NCBI GenBank assembly: GCA_018268395.1
Contig: JAFDWQ010000005.1
Coordinates: 345,939-409,938, forward strand
Source of the DNA: Armatimonadota bacterium
GTDB lineage: Bacteria > Armatimonadota > Fimbriimonadia > Fimbriimonadales > Fimbriimonadaceae
Direction: 5' to 3'
Length of the DNA stretch: 64,000 bases
The translations under genes were made by a program, and so were the position numbers. The notes beneath the pieces were generated by a model that saw nothing but the letters and a program-made list of their open reading frames with translations, searched no databases and had not been told where the DNA came from. Below, piece by piece: positions 51,569 to 61,917 of the stretch (position 1 is the first letter of the stretch; every line of letters begins with the position of its first letter).

Positions 51569-54076
51569 ATGCTCGCCTTCGCCCTGGCCGCGACCCTGCA
51601 GGTTCCCGTCGTCCTCGAGTACGAGCCGTTCGGCGGCCTTCAGATCCGGGTCGGGCCGGTTCCGATCGTCCGTGGATCGGCGTTCGAGTACAAGGATCCT
51701 CGGACCGGCGCCACGCTCTACAGTTCCCGGTGGGCGCCCAAGGCCGTGACCAGGGCGTCCGACGGGTCCGTGCGCGTCACGTACACCGGAAACGGCGGAA
51801 ACGCGCTCGGCATCCACGACTTTCGGCCGACTCCGACCGGAGTCAAAGCCCGGTACCAGTTCCAATGGCGGGGTGCAGGCACCGTCCGTGTCGAAAGCAC
51901 GTACGCGCTCCTGTGGGGGCCGGCCGTCTCTCACGGGGCTGCATCGTTCGACGGAGGTCAAGGCACGTCGCTCTCGTCCCCGATGAAAGGGTCGTGGGAG
52001 GACAGGAAGGTGTCCGCAGGCAACACCGCTTTTCGCTTCTCGAGCCCCATAGGAACGGTCGCTGTGGCGTTCCAAGGCAGCACGGCCGATCTCTACGACG
52101 TTCGGGAACTTCCGGTCGAATGGGCGGAAAAGTCGTGCCTCTTCTGGCTCGGCAAGTCAGGCTCGACCATCAATCCTGGCGAGACCCTGGACGTCGAGGC
52201 GGAGTGGTCGGTCTCGCCCCAATGGCACGTTCCCGGTCGTGCGGAGCCTGTCGCGTTGAAGCCGGTCCAGACGCCTCATGCGAAGGAACCTTCGGACCGA
52301 CCGTCCGTGATCGTCCCCCGTCCGCGCTCTTGGACCCCGACCTCTGGCCAATTGATCCTCGGCGGAGACGGGAACGGAGAGTGGTCCGCCATGCTGGCCG
52401 ACAGGACGGCCCGCAAGTTCCGGACGGCGACGGTGACGACGTGTCCGGTCAACGTCTCGCCGGATGCTGCGGTCAGCGGGCCTGAATCCTATCGGCTTAC
52501 GGTCAAACCGGACGGGGTCGCGGTCTCGGCCAACGGCACGGCGGCGACGGTCCGGGCCGTAGAGACGTTGGCCAAACTTGTCCGTCCCGTCCAAGGCCGG
52601 TTGGCCGTTCCTTGCGGCGTCGTCGACGATGGGCCGGTGGTCTCTTGGCGTGGCGTGCACTTCTTTTCCGGACCCGATCCGAACGGGTTCCAGCGCGACT
52701 TGGTCGAAAACGTCCTCGGCCCGCTGGCCTTCAACCGCGCCGTCGTCGAATGCGAACGGACGCGGTGGGCCGTGCTCGGCCGCTCGACGCCGTCAACCTG
52801 GGCCTCGCCGACCGATGTCAAATCGCTGTTCGAGGTTCTACGCGCCCAAGGTATCGAACCCATACCCCTCGTTCAAAGCCTCGGGCATATGGACTGGCTG
52901 CTGACCGGAGAGCGGAGCGCCCTGGCTGTCAGGCCCGAGACCCCGTACGTCCTCGATGTTCGGAAGAAGCCGGCGCGAGACCTTGTCGTTTCGGTTTGGG
53001 AGGAGGCCGTCGACATCTTGAAACCCCGGACGGTCCACTTCGGACTGGACGAGACCGATGTCCGGGGCATGCCGGACGATCCGACCCTAGCGACCCGCCT
53101 CTGGGAGGCCCAGGTACCGGAGCTCGTCCAATGGGCGCGCAAGAAATCGCACCGGACGATGTTCTGGGGCGACATGTTGCTCGCTCCCGGCCAGGCGCCG
53201 GACGCGTGTCATGGAAAAGACGGAGAGCAAGGGGCCCGTCGTCATGTGGCCGCCAAGGGCCTGGGCACGGTGGCTGACTGGCACTACGCGTCGTTCGACG
53301 ATCCGGCCCGTTACACGTCTCTTCCGACCTGGAGGTCGAAAGGGTACGAGCCGGTCGCGGCAAGTTGGTGGCGACCGAAGAACGTACGTGCCCACACTCT
53401 GGCGGCGATCAAGGCCGGCGCCGGGACGCTTCAGACCACCTGGGCCGGATATGCGATGGACGAAAGGGCCGCCCTCCGCGAAGCACGACAGGGCGCGGCC
53501 TACGTACTGGCGGCGGACTACTCCTGGAGCGGTCGGACTGAAACTCCGGACAAGCTCGGTTACGATCCCTTGGACGTGTTCTGCGACTCCCTCTGGAGGC
53601 CCCGTCGGTGCGTCGCGGACGAAGCCGGACAACTTTGGGAAGACCCCCGTTCCGGTCGAAAGGGCAGCGCCAAGATCGGCGAGACCCGGTTTTCTATCGT
53701 CGGTCCGTGGACGCTTTGGACGCCCCTGTCGCGGGACGGGGCGTCCGGGACGGGGACGATCGAGTTCACCCTCGGAACGGAGGTGCGCGACGTGTGCTTC
53801 GCTGCCGATTGCGTGGCATGGGAGGACGAAGCGGCTCCGGTCGCACGGATCAGCGTCGAAGCTGAGGACGGGACCAAGACGAGCGTCGACGTGCTCTATG
53901 GTGCCGACGTCCGAGCGCCCGAGGACGAACGGACCGTGCTCCGCTATCGGTCGGCCAAGGGCCTGTCGTCGATCGAGGTCCACCTGGACGGACCGGGCCA
54001 GCGGATCCGAAGAGTGGTCGTCGAACCCCTCAGCCAGACGGCCGGATTCCGGATCCACGGAGTGACGACCTTGTGA
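51569..54076 (+). CDS. GH20-type glycoside hydrolase, exported
   Basis: An 835-residue protein with a short hydrophobic start (MLAFALAATLQVPVV). A beta-rich front (about 20-240) is followed by a GH20b-like domain (SYRLTVKPDGVAVSANGTAA, VRAVETLAKL, about 305-345) and a TIM-barrel with the catalytic pair in HFGLDETDVRG near residue 491-500. The tail (about 715-835) is beta-rich. GH20 enzymes release N-acetylhexosamines, for example from chitin or peptidoglycan sugars. It starts 8 bases after carB and overlaps the next gene by 4 bases. Confidence 0.8.
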   Translation: MLAFALAATLQVPVVLEYEPFGGLQIRVGPVPIVRGSAFEYKDPRTGATLYSSRWAPKAVTRASDGSVRVTYTGNGGNALGIHDFRPTPTGVKARYQFQWRGAGTVRVESTYALLWGPAVSHGAASFDGGQGTSLSSPMKGSWEDRKVSAGNTAFRFSSPIGTVAVAFQGSTADLYDVRELPVEWAEKSCLFWLGKSGSTINPGETLDVEAEWSVSPQWHVPGRAEPVALKPVQTPHAKEPSDRPSVIVPRPRSWTPTSGQLILGGDGNGEWSAMLADRTARKFRTATVTTCPVNVSPDAAVSGPESYRLTVKPDGVAVSANGTAATVRAVETLAKLVRPVQGRLAVPCGVVDDGPVVSWRGVHFFSGPDPNGFQRDLVENVLGPLAFNRAVVECERTRWAVLGRSTPSTWASPTDVKSLFEVLRAQGIEPIPLVQSLGHMDWLLTGERSALAVRPETPYVLDVRKKPARDLVVSVWEEAVDILKPRTVHFGLDETDVRGMPDDPTLATRLWEAQVPELVQWARKKSHRTMFWGDMLLAPGQAPDACHGKDGEQGARRHVAAKGLGTVADWHYASFDDPARYTSLPTWRSKGYEPVAASWWRPKNVRAHTLAAIKAGAGTLQTTWAGYAMDERAALREARQGAAYVLAADYSWSGRTETPDKLGYDPLDVFCDSLWRPRRCVADEAGQLWEDPRSGRKGSAKIGETRFSIVGPWTLWTPLSRDGASGTGTIEFTLGTEVRDVCFAADCVAWEDEAAPVARISVEAEDGTKTSVDVLYGADVRAPEDERTVLRYRSAKGLSSIEVHLDGPGQRIRRVVVEPLSQTAGFRIHGVTTL

Positions 54077-55110
54077 ACCGTGGCCCCCTACAGGAAGCCG
54101 TCGAAAGCGCACGAAGGACCGGACTGTTCACCTGTGCGTCTTGGGCGGTCTTCGACCGGTCCGTCTGTGAGACCGGTGCGACCGGCGTCGTGGGGGGACG
54201 GCCCGTCCTCGATTCCACCTGCTTCGACTTGGCCAGCCTGACCAAGGTCTTGGCCACGACGAGCCTGGCCCACGCTTTGTCAGTACGGGGAGGACTGGAC
54301 CTCGACGGGTCTGTGTCCGCAGTCCTTCGCGAGTTCCCTCACGGGGAGGTCACGTTCCGCCATTTGCTGGAGCACCGGTCCGGGCTGCCTGCCTACTTGG
54401 ATCTGGCCGGCGCTGTGACGTCGCCAGAAGAGGCTTGGTCGCAAATCGTCTCGAGTCCGTGTCGGAACCGACCAGGGGACGTCACGGACTATAGCTGCCT
54501 CGGCTTCATCGTTTTGGGGAGGGCCATCGAAAAGTTGTCCGCCGAACGCCTCGACACTGCGTTCGCGGTCGGCGTGGCCGGGCCCCTTGGATTGAAGGAG
54601 ACGGCCTTTAGGAGCACGTTGACGCCTGACGGATCCGTTCCTCCGACGTCAAAGGCCGAAGCTTGGAGGGGGCTCCCGAGTCCCTGGATCCAGGGGATCG
54701 TCCACGACCCCTTGGCGTTCGTCCTCGGCGGAGTCTCTGGCAACGCGGGCCTCTTCGGTTCCGCCCGAGACGTGGGCCGGTTCGGACAAACCGTTCTGCA
54801 AGGTCGTGCGCCCTTGCAGACGCTCGGCTCCGAAGGTTGGGCTCGACGCGACGATGAGAGCCGACCGCGGGGGTTAGGGTGGGATTTCAAGTCCGCCGAT
54901 GGGACTTCGGCGGGTTGCACGATGTCGTGGAAGACGTTCGGTCACACGGGCTTCACGGGGACGTCACTCTGGATCGATCCCGTCGCGAGGTCCGGCGCGG
55001 CACTATTGACGAACGCGGTCCTGACCCTTCCGGACCGGGAGGCTCTGAGAAGGTTCCGGTCGACGTTCTGTGACTTAGCCGCGAAAGCCGTCGCGGCCCA
55101 GACGTCATGA
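54073..55110 (+). CDS. beta-lactamase-fold serine hydrolase
   Basis: A 345-residue protein of the serine beta-lactamase/penicillin-binding (class C-like) family. SLTK near residue 55 is the SxxK nucleophile motif, DYSCLG near residue 140 takes the YxN place with the Asn replaced by Cys, and GHTGFTG near residue 295 is the third, HTG motif. No signal peptide, so it may act on cytoplasmic substrates or cell-wall recycling products released by the preceding glycosidase. The GTG start overlaps the GH20 stop. Confidence 0.85.
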   Translation: MNRGPLQEAVESARRTGLFTCASWAVFDRSVCETGATGVVGGRPVLDSTCFDLASLTKVLATTSLAHALSVRGGLDLDGSVSAVLREFPHGEVTFRHLLEHRSGLPAYLDLAGAVTSPEEAWSQIVSSPCRNRPGDVTDYSCLGFIVLGRAIEKLSAERLDTAFAVGVAGPLGLKETAFRSTLTPDGSVPPTSKAEAWRGLPSPWIQGIVHDPLAFVLGGVSGNAGLFGSARDVGRFGQTVLQGRAPLQTLGSEGWARRDDESRPRGLGWDFKSADGTSAGCTMSWKTFGHTGFTGTSLWIDPVARSGAALLTNAVLTLPDREALRRFRSTFCDLAAKAVAAQTS

Positions 55111-55247
55111 CGTTTTTGTAGGAAGAAGTCCCTGGGCCGGAACTTTGTGCACAAAAATGGCATAATCAAAGACGAGGCTTCGGCTCCGCATTTGCTCTCC
55201 CCTTGGCGGTGTTCTGAGGCCTCATTCCTCTTTCTCCCCGCGGCCTG

Positions 55248-56072
55248 TCACAGCGACTTTTCGAGTTCGGGTACAGCGTCGTACAGGTCGGCGACCAGGC
55301 CGAAGTCCGCGAACTCGAAGATCGGAGCGTCCGGATCCTTGTTGATCGCGACGATGCACTTGCTGTCCTTGATCCCCGCCATATGCTGCGTCGATCCGCT
55401 GATCCCGGCGGCGATGTAGAGGTCCGGGGCGACGATCTTGCCTGTCTGACCGACCTGAAGTTCGTTCGGGGCGATACCCGAGTCGACGGCGGCACGGGTC
55501 GCGCCGACCGCCCCGCCGAGCTTGTCGGCCAGACCCCCGATCACCCGCTCGAAAGTTTCCGCGTCTTTGAGCGGCCGTCCGCCTGAGACGACGCGCTTGG
55601 CCTGGGTCAAGTCCGGTCTACTGCCGCCCCGGACGTTCGTCGCGGTCCTTTGCACGAGCGAGGGTCCGACCGTCAGTGGCGTAGACGACGCCGGACCTTG
55701 TCCGGATGCGGGGAACGAACTCGGTCGGAACGTCAAGACGACCGGGGACGCCGTCGCTTCGACAGTGGCCGTCACGGTCCCGGCGATGATCGGCCGCTCG
55801 AACACCGTCGGAGAGACGACCGCCGTGACGTCGGTGACCATGCCGCAGTCCAAAAGACCCGCGACGCGGGCCATCACGTCCTTGGACCGCATCGAGGACA
55901 CGGCCGCAATGTGGGTATGGCCCTGAACAGCGGCCTGGACGGCGGTCGCCGCCGCGTCCGAAAGGGCGTCAGCGGGCACATGGACCGAGTCCCAAGGTTG
56001 ACCGAGCGCCTCGCAGAAGCCTCCGGCCCGCGACTCATCGTCGGATTCGAAAGCCACGAACAGCGTTTTCAA
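55248..56072 (-). CDS. etfA: electron transfer flavoprotein alpha subunit
   Basis: A 274-residue EtfA, which carries the FAD and passes electrons from acyl-CoA dehydrogenases to the quinone pool. The C-terminal FAD-binding domain is clear: [70 protein letters not shown]. Somewhat shorter than the usual 310-320 residues because of a compact N-terminal domain. Start overlaps the etfB stop (ATGA). Confidence 0.95.
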   Translation of the reverse strand: MKTLFVAFESDDESRAGGFCEALGQPWDSVHVPADALSDAAATAVQAAVQGHTHIAAVSSMRSKDVMARVAGLLDCGMVTDVTAVVSPTVFERPIIAGTVTATVEATASPVVLTFRPSSFPASGQGPASSTPLTVGPSLVQRTATNVRGGSRPDLTQAKRVVSGGRPLKDAETFERVIGGLADKLGGAVGATRAAVDSGIAPNELQVGQTGKIVAPDLYIAAGISGSTQHMAGIKDSKCIVAINKDPDAPIFEFADFGLVADLYDAVPELEKSL

Positions 56073-56815
56073 AGGGCACCCCGCTCTTTCAAGGCTGCGA
56101 CCAGTTCAGAGACGGAACCCACCTTGCGACCTGCGGGGCGAGGCGGGGGCGCTTTCAAGGACACGACACGGGTCTTGGGAACAGCCGTCGTGGATCGTGC
56201 CGTCTTTTGAAGCGGCTTGGACCGCGCTTTGATAATGCCGGGCAAAGCGATGTAGCGGGGTTCGTTCAGGCGGAGGTCGGTGGTCACGACGCAGGGAAGC
56301 GGGACCGACAGCGTCTCTTCGCCTTGGTCGGTCTCACGGGTCACTTCGATGCCACCGCCTTGAGAGACGATCTTGCAAGCGAACGTGGCCTGTGGCCAGC
56401 CGAGACGGGCTGCGAGCATCTGGCCCGCTTGGTTACAATCGTCGTCCGTCGCTTGCTTGCCCATGAGCACGAGGTCCGGTTTGAGCTGACCGACCACGGC
56501 CGCCAGTTCAGCGGCGACGACGGTGGAGTCCATCGCGTCGGTCGTTTCGACCAGAAGGGCTTCGTCGGCGCCGATCGCAAGGACCTTGCGGAGCTGGTCT
56601 TCGCACTCGGCCGGTCCGATGGAGACGACCGTCACATGGACGCCGGGGTCGGCCTCCTTCATCCGGACGGCCTCCTCGACCGCGATCTCGTCGAACGGGT
56701 TCACGTCGAACTTGACCGAGGCCGTGTCGAGCCCGCTACCGTCCGGCAAGGGGCGGACTTTCGCATAGGGGTCGACCACGCGTTTGACGGGTACGAGGAC
56801 CTTCATGCCGGGCAT
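56069..56815 (-). CDS. etfB: electron transfer flavoprotein beta subunit
   Basis: A 248-residue EtfB ([76 protein letters not shown]). It forms the heterodimer with EtfA and holds AMP. Two ATGs, 56815 and 56806, are possible; the second gives the usual N-terminus. It is first of the two-gene operon and divergent from the beta-oxidation gene 106 bases away, a functional pairing. Confidence 0.95.
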   Translation of the reverse strand: MPGMKVLVPVKRVVDPYAKVRPLPDGSGLDTASVKFDVNPFDEIAVEEAVRMKEADPGVHVTVVSIGPAECEDQLRKVLAIGADEALLVETTDAMDSTVVAAELAAVVGQLKPDLVLMGKQATDDDCNQAGQMLAARLGWPQATFACKIVSQGGGIEVTRETDQGEETLSVPLPCVVTTDLRLNEPRYIALPGIIKARSKPLQKTARSTTAVPKTRVVSLKAPPPRPAGRKVGSVSELVAALKERGAL

Positions 56816-56921
56816 GGTACCGGGCCTCGTCGTGGCCGATAGGGAGTCGGTCGCTCCGGGACGACGCCCTCCGGTATCATCGCCCCAGCCTCGGACGGCC
56901 GGTCAAGGTCAGGAGACACCC

Positions 56922-59075
56922 ATGGACAACTCGCCCCGCAACGTCGTCGTGATCGGCGCAGGAACGATGGGGAGCGGCATTGCCGCGCACCTCGCCAACC
57001 TTGGCCTTGGGGTGACCCTCCTTGACGTGTCCGAAGACACCGTCCACGCCGCGTTCGGCCGCGCCAAAAAGGCGAAACCGCCGCACTTCTACGTCCCCGA
57101 GACCGCCGACACGGTCAAATTGGCGAGCATCGAACACGGTTCGGTCGCGATCCGCGAAGCGGACTGGGTGTGCGAAGCGATCGTCGAGAAGCTAGAGGCT
57201 AAGAAGGCTTTGTTCTCGCTGATCGAGCCGCTGCTCAGGGACGATGCGTTCGTCTCGACGAACACGAGCGGCCTCGAAATCTCCCTGCTCTGCGACGGTC
57301 GGAGCCCGTCGTTCCGCCGACGCCTCGTCGGCACCCATTTCTTCAACCCTCCCCGTTACTTGAAGCTCCTTGAACTGATCCCGACGACGGACAGCGATCC
57401 GGCCGTCGTGGAGGCGATGACCAGGTTCCTTGAAGAGCGTTGTGCCCGGCGCGTCGTCCCCGCGAAAGACACGCCAGGATTCATCGCGAACCGGTTCGGA
57501 ATGTGGTCGATGTTCTTCTCGGTGCACTGCGCGGAGCGTTTGGGCCTCTCGGTCGAGGAAGTCGACGCGATCACGGGCCCGTTCATGGGCCGTCCTCGGT
57601 CGGGGAGTTTCCGCTTGAACGACATCGTCGGCCTGGACATCATGCAGGACATCGCCACGAACCTCGTGTCCCGCTGTCCTCATGACCCGTACACGAAGCA
57701 GTTCACGCCGCCGCGGTCGTTCGAATACTTGCTCGAGAAAGGCTGGATCGGGGACAAGGCCGGGCAAGGCTACTACCGCCGGGAGGGTCGCGAGTTGATG
57801 TCGCTCGACCTCCAGGGACTCGGATACCGCGTCCGACAGGAGCCGCAACTTTCGTCGCTCGTCGAACTCGGCCGGAAGCCGCTGGCCGAAAGGCTCCGTG
57901 AGGGTCTCGAACTCCGTGACCAGGTCGGCTCGTTCTTACGGTCGTATCTGCCGACGGCTCTGGAGTACGCCGAGTACCTGCGACAAGACATCTGCCATTC
58001 GGTCGAGGACTTCGACCGGGTCATGATGTGGGGCTTCGGCTGGGAAGCCGGACCGTTCGAAACGACGGACATGGTCCAGAGCCGTGGCGCTCCTTGGTAC
58101 CAAGGCTCGACGATGTCCGACGGATTGGGCGGTACGGTCCCAAGAAAGTCCGAACCGCAGTTCGCCGGCATCCGGGATTTCCCGGTCGTCGAAGCGACCG
58201 CGACGTTCCGCGTCCGTGACATGGGCGACGGCGTCCGGTTAATCGGCACGACGACGAAGATGGGTGTGTTCACGGTCGGACTGGTCAAGGAACTGACGGA
58301 GTACTTGAAATCGGGTCAGGCCGGGCCGATCGTGCTCTCGAGCGAGTCGCGCTCGTTCTCTGCCGGCTTCGACCTGCAGTTCTTGCTCGACGCCGCCCAA
58401 GACAAGCGGTCGGCCGAGATCGATGCCGAACTTCAGAACCTGCAACAGCTCGGCGTCCTCCTGTCGACCTTGCCGACGGTCGCAGCCGTCTTCGGCCATT
58501 GCTTGGGCGGAGGGTACGAAATGGCGACCTCCTGCGCGCTGGTCGCCGCCCATCCCGAGACGCAAATGGGCCTGCCGGAAGCCAAGGTCGGTTTGATCCC
58601 TGGAGGGGGAGGGGCGGCCCGCATGCGGCAACGGCACGATTCCAGTGCGAAAAGCATCGTGGACGCGGTCCGGACTCTCGTGACAGGGACGGTGTCGTCG
58701 AACGCGGACGAAGCCCGTAAGCTCGGGTTCATGCGGCGGCGGGACGTCACCGTCTATCACCCGGACCGACTGTTCACCGAAGCCAAGCGTCTCGCCCTGA
58801 CGGTCGCGCCCCAGCCCGAGACGCACTGGGGCGCGGTCACGGGGCCCGTCGGAGGCATGATCGAACAGGCCCTGCAAGACCTGCTGAAGGCAGGCGAGAT
58901 CACCGAGCACGACCACACGGTGGCCGAGCAACTGAGGCACGTCTTCGTGAAGTCGGCAGGTCTGGACGACGCCTTCGCGAAAGAACGCGCCGCCTTCGAC
59001 GTCCTCCTGGCCCACGGATTGACGCTCGCGAGGATCCGCCATATGCTTGAAACGGGAAAACCGTTGAGGAATTAG
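56922..59075 (+). CDS. 3-hydroxyacyl-CoA dehydrogenase / enoyl-CoA hydratase
   Basis: A 717-residue beta-oxidation enzyme with the dehydrogenase first: NAD-binding GAGTMGSGIAAHLANLGL near residue 11, catalytic region VGTHFFNPPRYLKLLELIP, DTPGFIANRF. The enoyl-CoA hydratase/isomerase domain follows from about 440 (SFSAGFDLQFLL; FGHCLGGGYEMATSCALV; GLPEAKVGLIPGGGG). This order is that of Bacillus FadN rather than E. coli FadB. AGGAG precedes ATG 56922. Works with the acyl-CoA dehydrogenase electron carrier encoded by etfAB. Confidence 0.94.
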   Translation: MDNSPRNVVVIGAGTMGSGIAAHLANLGLGVTLLDVSEDTVHAAFGRAKKAKPPHFYVPETADTVKLASIEHGSVAIREADWVCEAIVEKLEAKKALFSLIEPLLRDDAFVSTNTSGLEISLLCDGRSPSFRRRLVGTHFFNPPRYLKLLELIPTTDSDPAVVEAMTRFLEERCARRVVPAKDTPGFIANRFGMWSMFFSVHCAERLGLSVEEVDAITGPFMGRPRSGSFRLNDIVGLDIMQDIATNLVSRCPHDPYTKQFTPPRSFEYLLEKGWIGDKAGQGYYRREGRELMSLDLQGLGYRVRQEPQLSSLVELGRKPLAERLREGLELRDQVGSFLRSYLPTALEYAEYLRQDICHSVEDFDRVMMWGFGWEAGPFETTDMVQSRGAPWYQGSTMSDGLGGTVPRKSEPQFAGIRDFPVVEATATFRVRDMGDGVRLIGTTTKMGVFTVGLVKELTEYLKSGQAGPIVLSSESRSFSAGFDLQFLLDAAQDKRSAEIDAELQNLQQLGVLLSTLPTVAAVFGHCLGGGYEMATSCALVAAHPETQMGLPEAKVGLIPGGGGAARMRQRHDSSAKSIVDAVRTLVTGTVSSNADEARKLGFMRRRDVTVYHPDRLFTEAKRLALTVAPQPETHWGAVTGPVGGMIEQALQDLLKAGEITEHDHTVAEQLRHVFVKSAGLDDAFAKERAAFDVLLAHGLTLARIRHMLETGKPLRN

Positions 59076-59122
59076 GGTCCGGGCCTCGAATCACTTCGAG
59101 GGGCTGGAAAGTCCTTTCTCTT

Positions 59123-60364
59123 GTGAGTCTCACGGCCGCCCTCTTGTTGACCCTTGGCATCGCACAGGCCCACGACATGGCCACGCCCTACACGTTGGCG
59201 CAGCCCGTCCGACTGGCCATCACGCCTTTGATGGACGGAAGGGTCGAAGAGGAGGAGTGGGACGCTCTGGCCGAGTCCGGTGGATGCCGATCGTTCTTCC
59301 AATGGGAGCCGGAAACGCTGTATTGGGGCGCCAGGGCTAAGGACGGAGAAGACATCGTCCTGTCCCTTGATATGAACGCGGACGGGTGGCTCGTCGGAAG
59401 CGACAACCTCGAATTCCGCGTGAGTTTCACCGGAGGGAACCCGACCGTCTCGGTGCGCCGGCTCGACGCTTCTGACCCGAACGGGCCGGCGTGGGTCGCA
59501 TCGCGGGTCTTGAACGAGAGTCTCAAAGTCACTGCGACCCAAGGTCAAGGTGAGTGGGACCTCGAAGCCTCGTTCGTGCCGCCGTCGGCCAAATCTCCAG
59601 CCATAGGATCCCGCTACGGGCTCCGGATCGACGCGGTCACGGCCGGCTCGTCGACGGGTGACCCGTTCCAGCCGCGCGCCCTGGGCTTCGTCAAGCTTCA
59701 AATGGACGTCGGCCAAGACCTCCCGAGCGGGTTTAGTTGGAAACCCGACTTTCTGGTGCGCTCCGTGCCGGTCGACGACGCCTTTAAGGTCAAGTACCAC
59801 TTCAAGAAGACCGAAGAGGTCGGATTCAACCAAGTCGAGTGCCGGGCCGAAGGCTTGGCGCGCGGCCTCATGGCGACGGGTTCGCGCCCGTTCCCGCTTT
59901 GGGACAAGAAGGGCACGGCCAAGGACGAATACGTCTCGGCGATCGCGACCAAGGCCGGCGTCGGTTATCGCGTCCTGCGCATGACCCTTGGTGACGGAGA
60001 AGGGAAGAAGACGGTCCTTCGTTCGAGTTTCCGGATCGCCGACCTCATCGACTTCGACGTCCGCCTTCCCAAGGTGCTCACGCTGGATCCGGACGCCCGG
60101 ATCGTCCGAGGGAGCGTCGACCTCAGGTCGAACGGACTGAAGAGGGTCGACGGCTCGTTCACGGTCAAGGTTCCAGAAGCCTGGACCGTCACGCGCGGGA
60201 AGACGACGAACTTTGTGATCTACCATGCCCGGGGCATGTCGAAAGTTCCGATCGAACTCATCGTCCCGCGCGACCAAGTCGGGGTCTTCCCCCTGACGTT
60301 CACGGCAAAGGTCGGGGACAAGACGATCGAGAAGACGACGTTCCTGTCCGTCGGCCAGCAGTGA
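59123..60364 (+). CDS. exported protein with sugar-binding-like (CBM9/DOMON-type) domain
   Basis: A 413-residue protein with a signal peptide (MSLTAALLLTLGIAQA). The following domain (about 25-210) has the pattern MDGRVEEEEWDALAES ... FFQWEPETLYWGARAKDGED, typical of CBM9-like beta-sandwiches of extracellular proteins. The rest (215-413) is beta-rich, Ig-like. GTG start. Binding specificity unknown. It overlaps the methyltransferase gene by 4 bases. Confidence 0.7.
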   Translation: MSLTAALLLTLGIAQAHDMATPYTLAQPVRLAITPLMDGRVEEEEWDALAESGGCRSFFQWEPETLYWGARAKDGEDIVLSLDMNADGWLVGSDNLEFRVSFTGGNPTVSVRRLDASDPNGPAWVASRVLNESLKVTATQGQGEWDLEASFVPPSAKSPAIGSRYGLRIDAVTAGSSTGDPFQPRALGFVKLQMDVGQDLPSGFSWKPDFLVRSVPVDDAFKVKYHFKKTEEVGFNQVECRAEGLARGLMATGSRPFPLWDKKGTAKDEYVSAIATKAGVGYRVLRMTLGDGEGKKTVLRSSFRIADLIDFDVRLPKVLTLDPDARIVRGSVDLRSNGLKRVDGSFTVKVPEAWTVTRGKTTNFVIYHARGMSKVPIELIVPRDQVGVFPLTFTAKVGDKTIEKTTFLSVGQQ

Positions 60365-61110
60365 AGCCTGACCCACGAGAGCAGTTCGGTAGGGAAGCCG
60401 AGAAGTACCTCACGTCGAAGGCGCACGACGATCCGGACGCGCTCCTCGGTCTGGCCGGACTCCTGCCGGGAACCATGGGTCGCAGCCTGGACGTCGGGGC
60501 GGGGGCCGGGCACATGGCGTTCGTTCTGGCACCGCGATGTGACGTGACGGTCGCACTCGATCCGACTCCGGCGATGTTGCAGATCGTGAGAAGGGAAGCG
60601 CAGCGGCGCGGCTTGGACCGTCTTGTGACCGTCCAGGCGTTCGCCGAGCGCCTGCCGTTCCAAAGCGGGGTCTTCGACGCCGTCACGTGCCGCGTCGCCG
60701 CGCACCATTTCGACGGGCCCGAAGCGTTCGTCCACGAATCCGCGCGCGTGCTCGCGCCCAAGGGGGCGTTTCTGTTGGTCGATACGGTCGCTCCCGACGA
60801 TGATCTGGCCGACGAAGCGGTCAACAGGATCGAAACGGTCCGAGACCCTTCCCATCGACGGAACAAGAAGGTCTCCGAGTGGGAGTCCCTCGCACGAAGC
60901 GCCGGGCTCGACGTCGTCGAAGTCCATTGTAGGCCCAAGCCGCTCGTCTTCCAGGATTGGATGGACCGGATGTCGGTGGCAGAGTCCGACCGCCGCTGGT
61001 TGACCGGGGCGATGGAGTCCGCGACGGGCCCGTTGAGGGACTACCTGTCCTTCGACGGGACGTCGTTCCACTTGACGGAAATGACACTGTCCGCCCGAAA
61101 GGCGTCTTAG
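60361..61110 (+). CDS. class I SAM-dependent methyltransferase
   Basis: A 249-residue methyltransferase of the UbiE/Methyltransf_11 kind: LDVGAGAGHMAFVLAP (motif I), VALDPTPAMLQ, VQAFAERLPFQSGVFDAVTC, VLAPKGAFLLVDTVAPD. The substrate is unknown. GTG start, overlapping the preceding stop. Confidence 0.88.
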   Translation: MKPDPREQFGREAEKYLTSKAHDDPDALLGLAGLLPGTMGRSLDVGAGAGHMAFVLAPRCDVTVALDPTPAMLQIVRREAQRRGLDRLVTVQAFAERLPFQSGVFDAVTCRVAAHHFDGPEAFVHESARVLAPKGAFLLVDTVAPDDDLADEAVNRIETVRDPSHRRNKKVSEWESLARSAGLDVVEVHCRPKPLVFQDWMDRMSVAESDRRWLTGAMESATGPLRDYLSFDGTSFHLTEMTLSARKAS

Positions 61111-61158
61111 AGTGAAGGAAGGGGCCTGAGCGACCGATAACAATACCGGGGTCTCCGC

Positions 61159-61917
61159 GTGTCCGTACCCGTCAGCGTCATCGTCCCGCTGGTCAGCCCG
61201 TTCACCGACGACACGTCGTCGCTGAGCGAGGTCCGCCACGCCCGCATCGTCCGGTTCCACCGTGAACGAGGGGCGGGAGGGTTCGTCGTCGGTTCGTCGG
61301 CGGGCGAGACGTTCGGAATCTCGCTGTCCGAACGGAAGCAGATCCTTGAGTGGACCGTTCGCGAAGCCCACGGACTGCCCGTTTACGTCGACGTGACGGC
61401 GATGACGACGGCCGCGACGATCGACCTCGCCCAGCACGCCGAACGGCACGGGGCACGGGCAGCATTGTTCACGGTCGGACCGGGGCTTCATTTGAACGCC
61501 CAGGAGTCGCGCTCGTACATGAGTTCGGTGTTCCGACACGGCAACCTCCCGTGCGCCTATATGGGGCCGAACGCGACACCCGAAGAAGGGGTCACGGTCT
61601 TCAAAGTCCAGCCTGTCGAGGAACCGTGGATCCTTGAGAAGGGCCTGTCGACGGAAGAGTTCCAGCACTCGGTCGAAACGGCGAGCCCGCTCGGTGTCCT
61701 TGGCCCGGACCTGGCGAAGAAGGCCATCGCGAACTGGCCCGACTTCCAGGCCAAGCTGAGGGCGTTGTTCGTGTATTACGGGACGCACCGGGTCGGCAAG
61801 GCCGCCTTAGGATGCCTCGGCATCGAGGCGGGTCATCCGCGCGGACCGGTCCAGGACATGGACGGCAAAGGCCTCGAAGTCTTGTCGTCTGTGATCGACG
61901 AACTCATCGCGGCGTGA
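61159..61917 (+). CDS. DapA-like aldolase-family protein, possibly inactive
   Basis: A 252-residue protein of the dihydrodipicolinate synthase/N-acetylneuraminate lyase fold. VSVIVPLVSPFTDD, RFHRERGAGGFVVGSSAGET, LSERKQILEWTV and PVYVDVTAMTT follow the family. Beyond PCAYMGPNATPEEG, however, the strand that usually carries the Schiff-base lysine (IVGIKE-type) is not recognisable, and the protein is about 40 residues shorter than usual. The C-terminus resumes with RVGKAALGCLGIEAG. It may be non-catalytic or have a changed reaction. GTG start. Confidence 0.7.
   Translation: MSVPVSVIVPLVSPFTDDTSSLSEVRHARIVRFHRERGAGGFVVGSSAGETFGISLSERKQILEWTVREAHGLPVYVDVTAMTTAATIDLAQHAERHGARAALFTVGPGLHLNAQESRSYMSSVFRHGNLPCAYMGPNATPEEGVTVFKVQPVEEPWILEKGLSTEEFQHSVETASPLGVLGPDLAKKAIANWPDFQAKLRALFVYYGTHRVGKAALGCLGIEAGHPRGPVQDMDGKGLEVLSSVIDELIAA

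Noticed and set aside
59072-61788. Two long minus-strand open frames opposite the secreted protein, methyltransferase and DapA-like genes
   Set aside because: The plus-strand products have clear domains; the antisense products are Arg/Asp-rich shadows.
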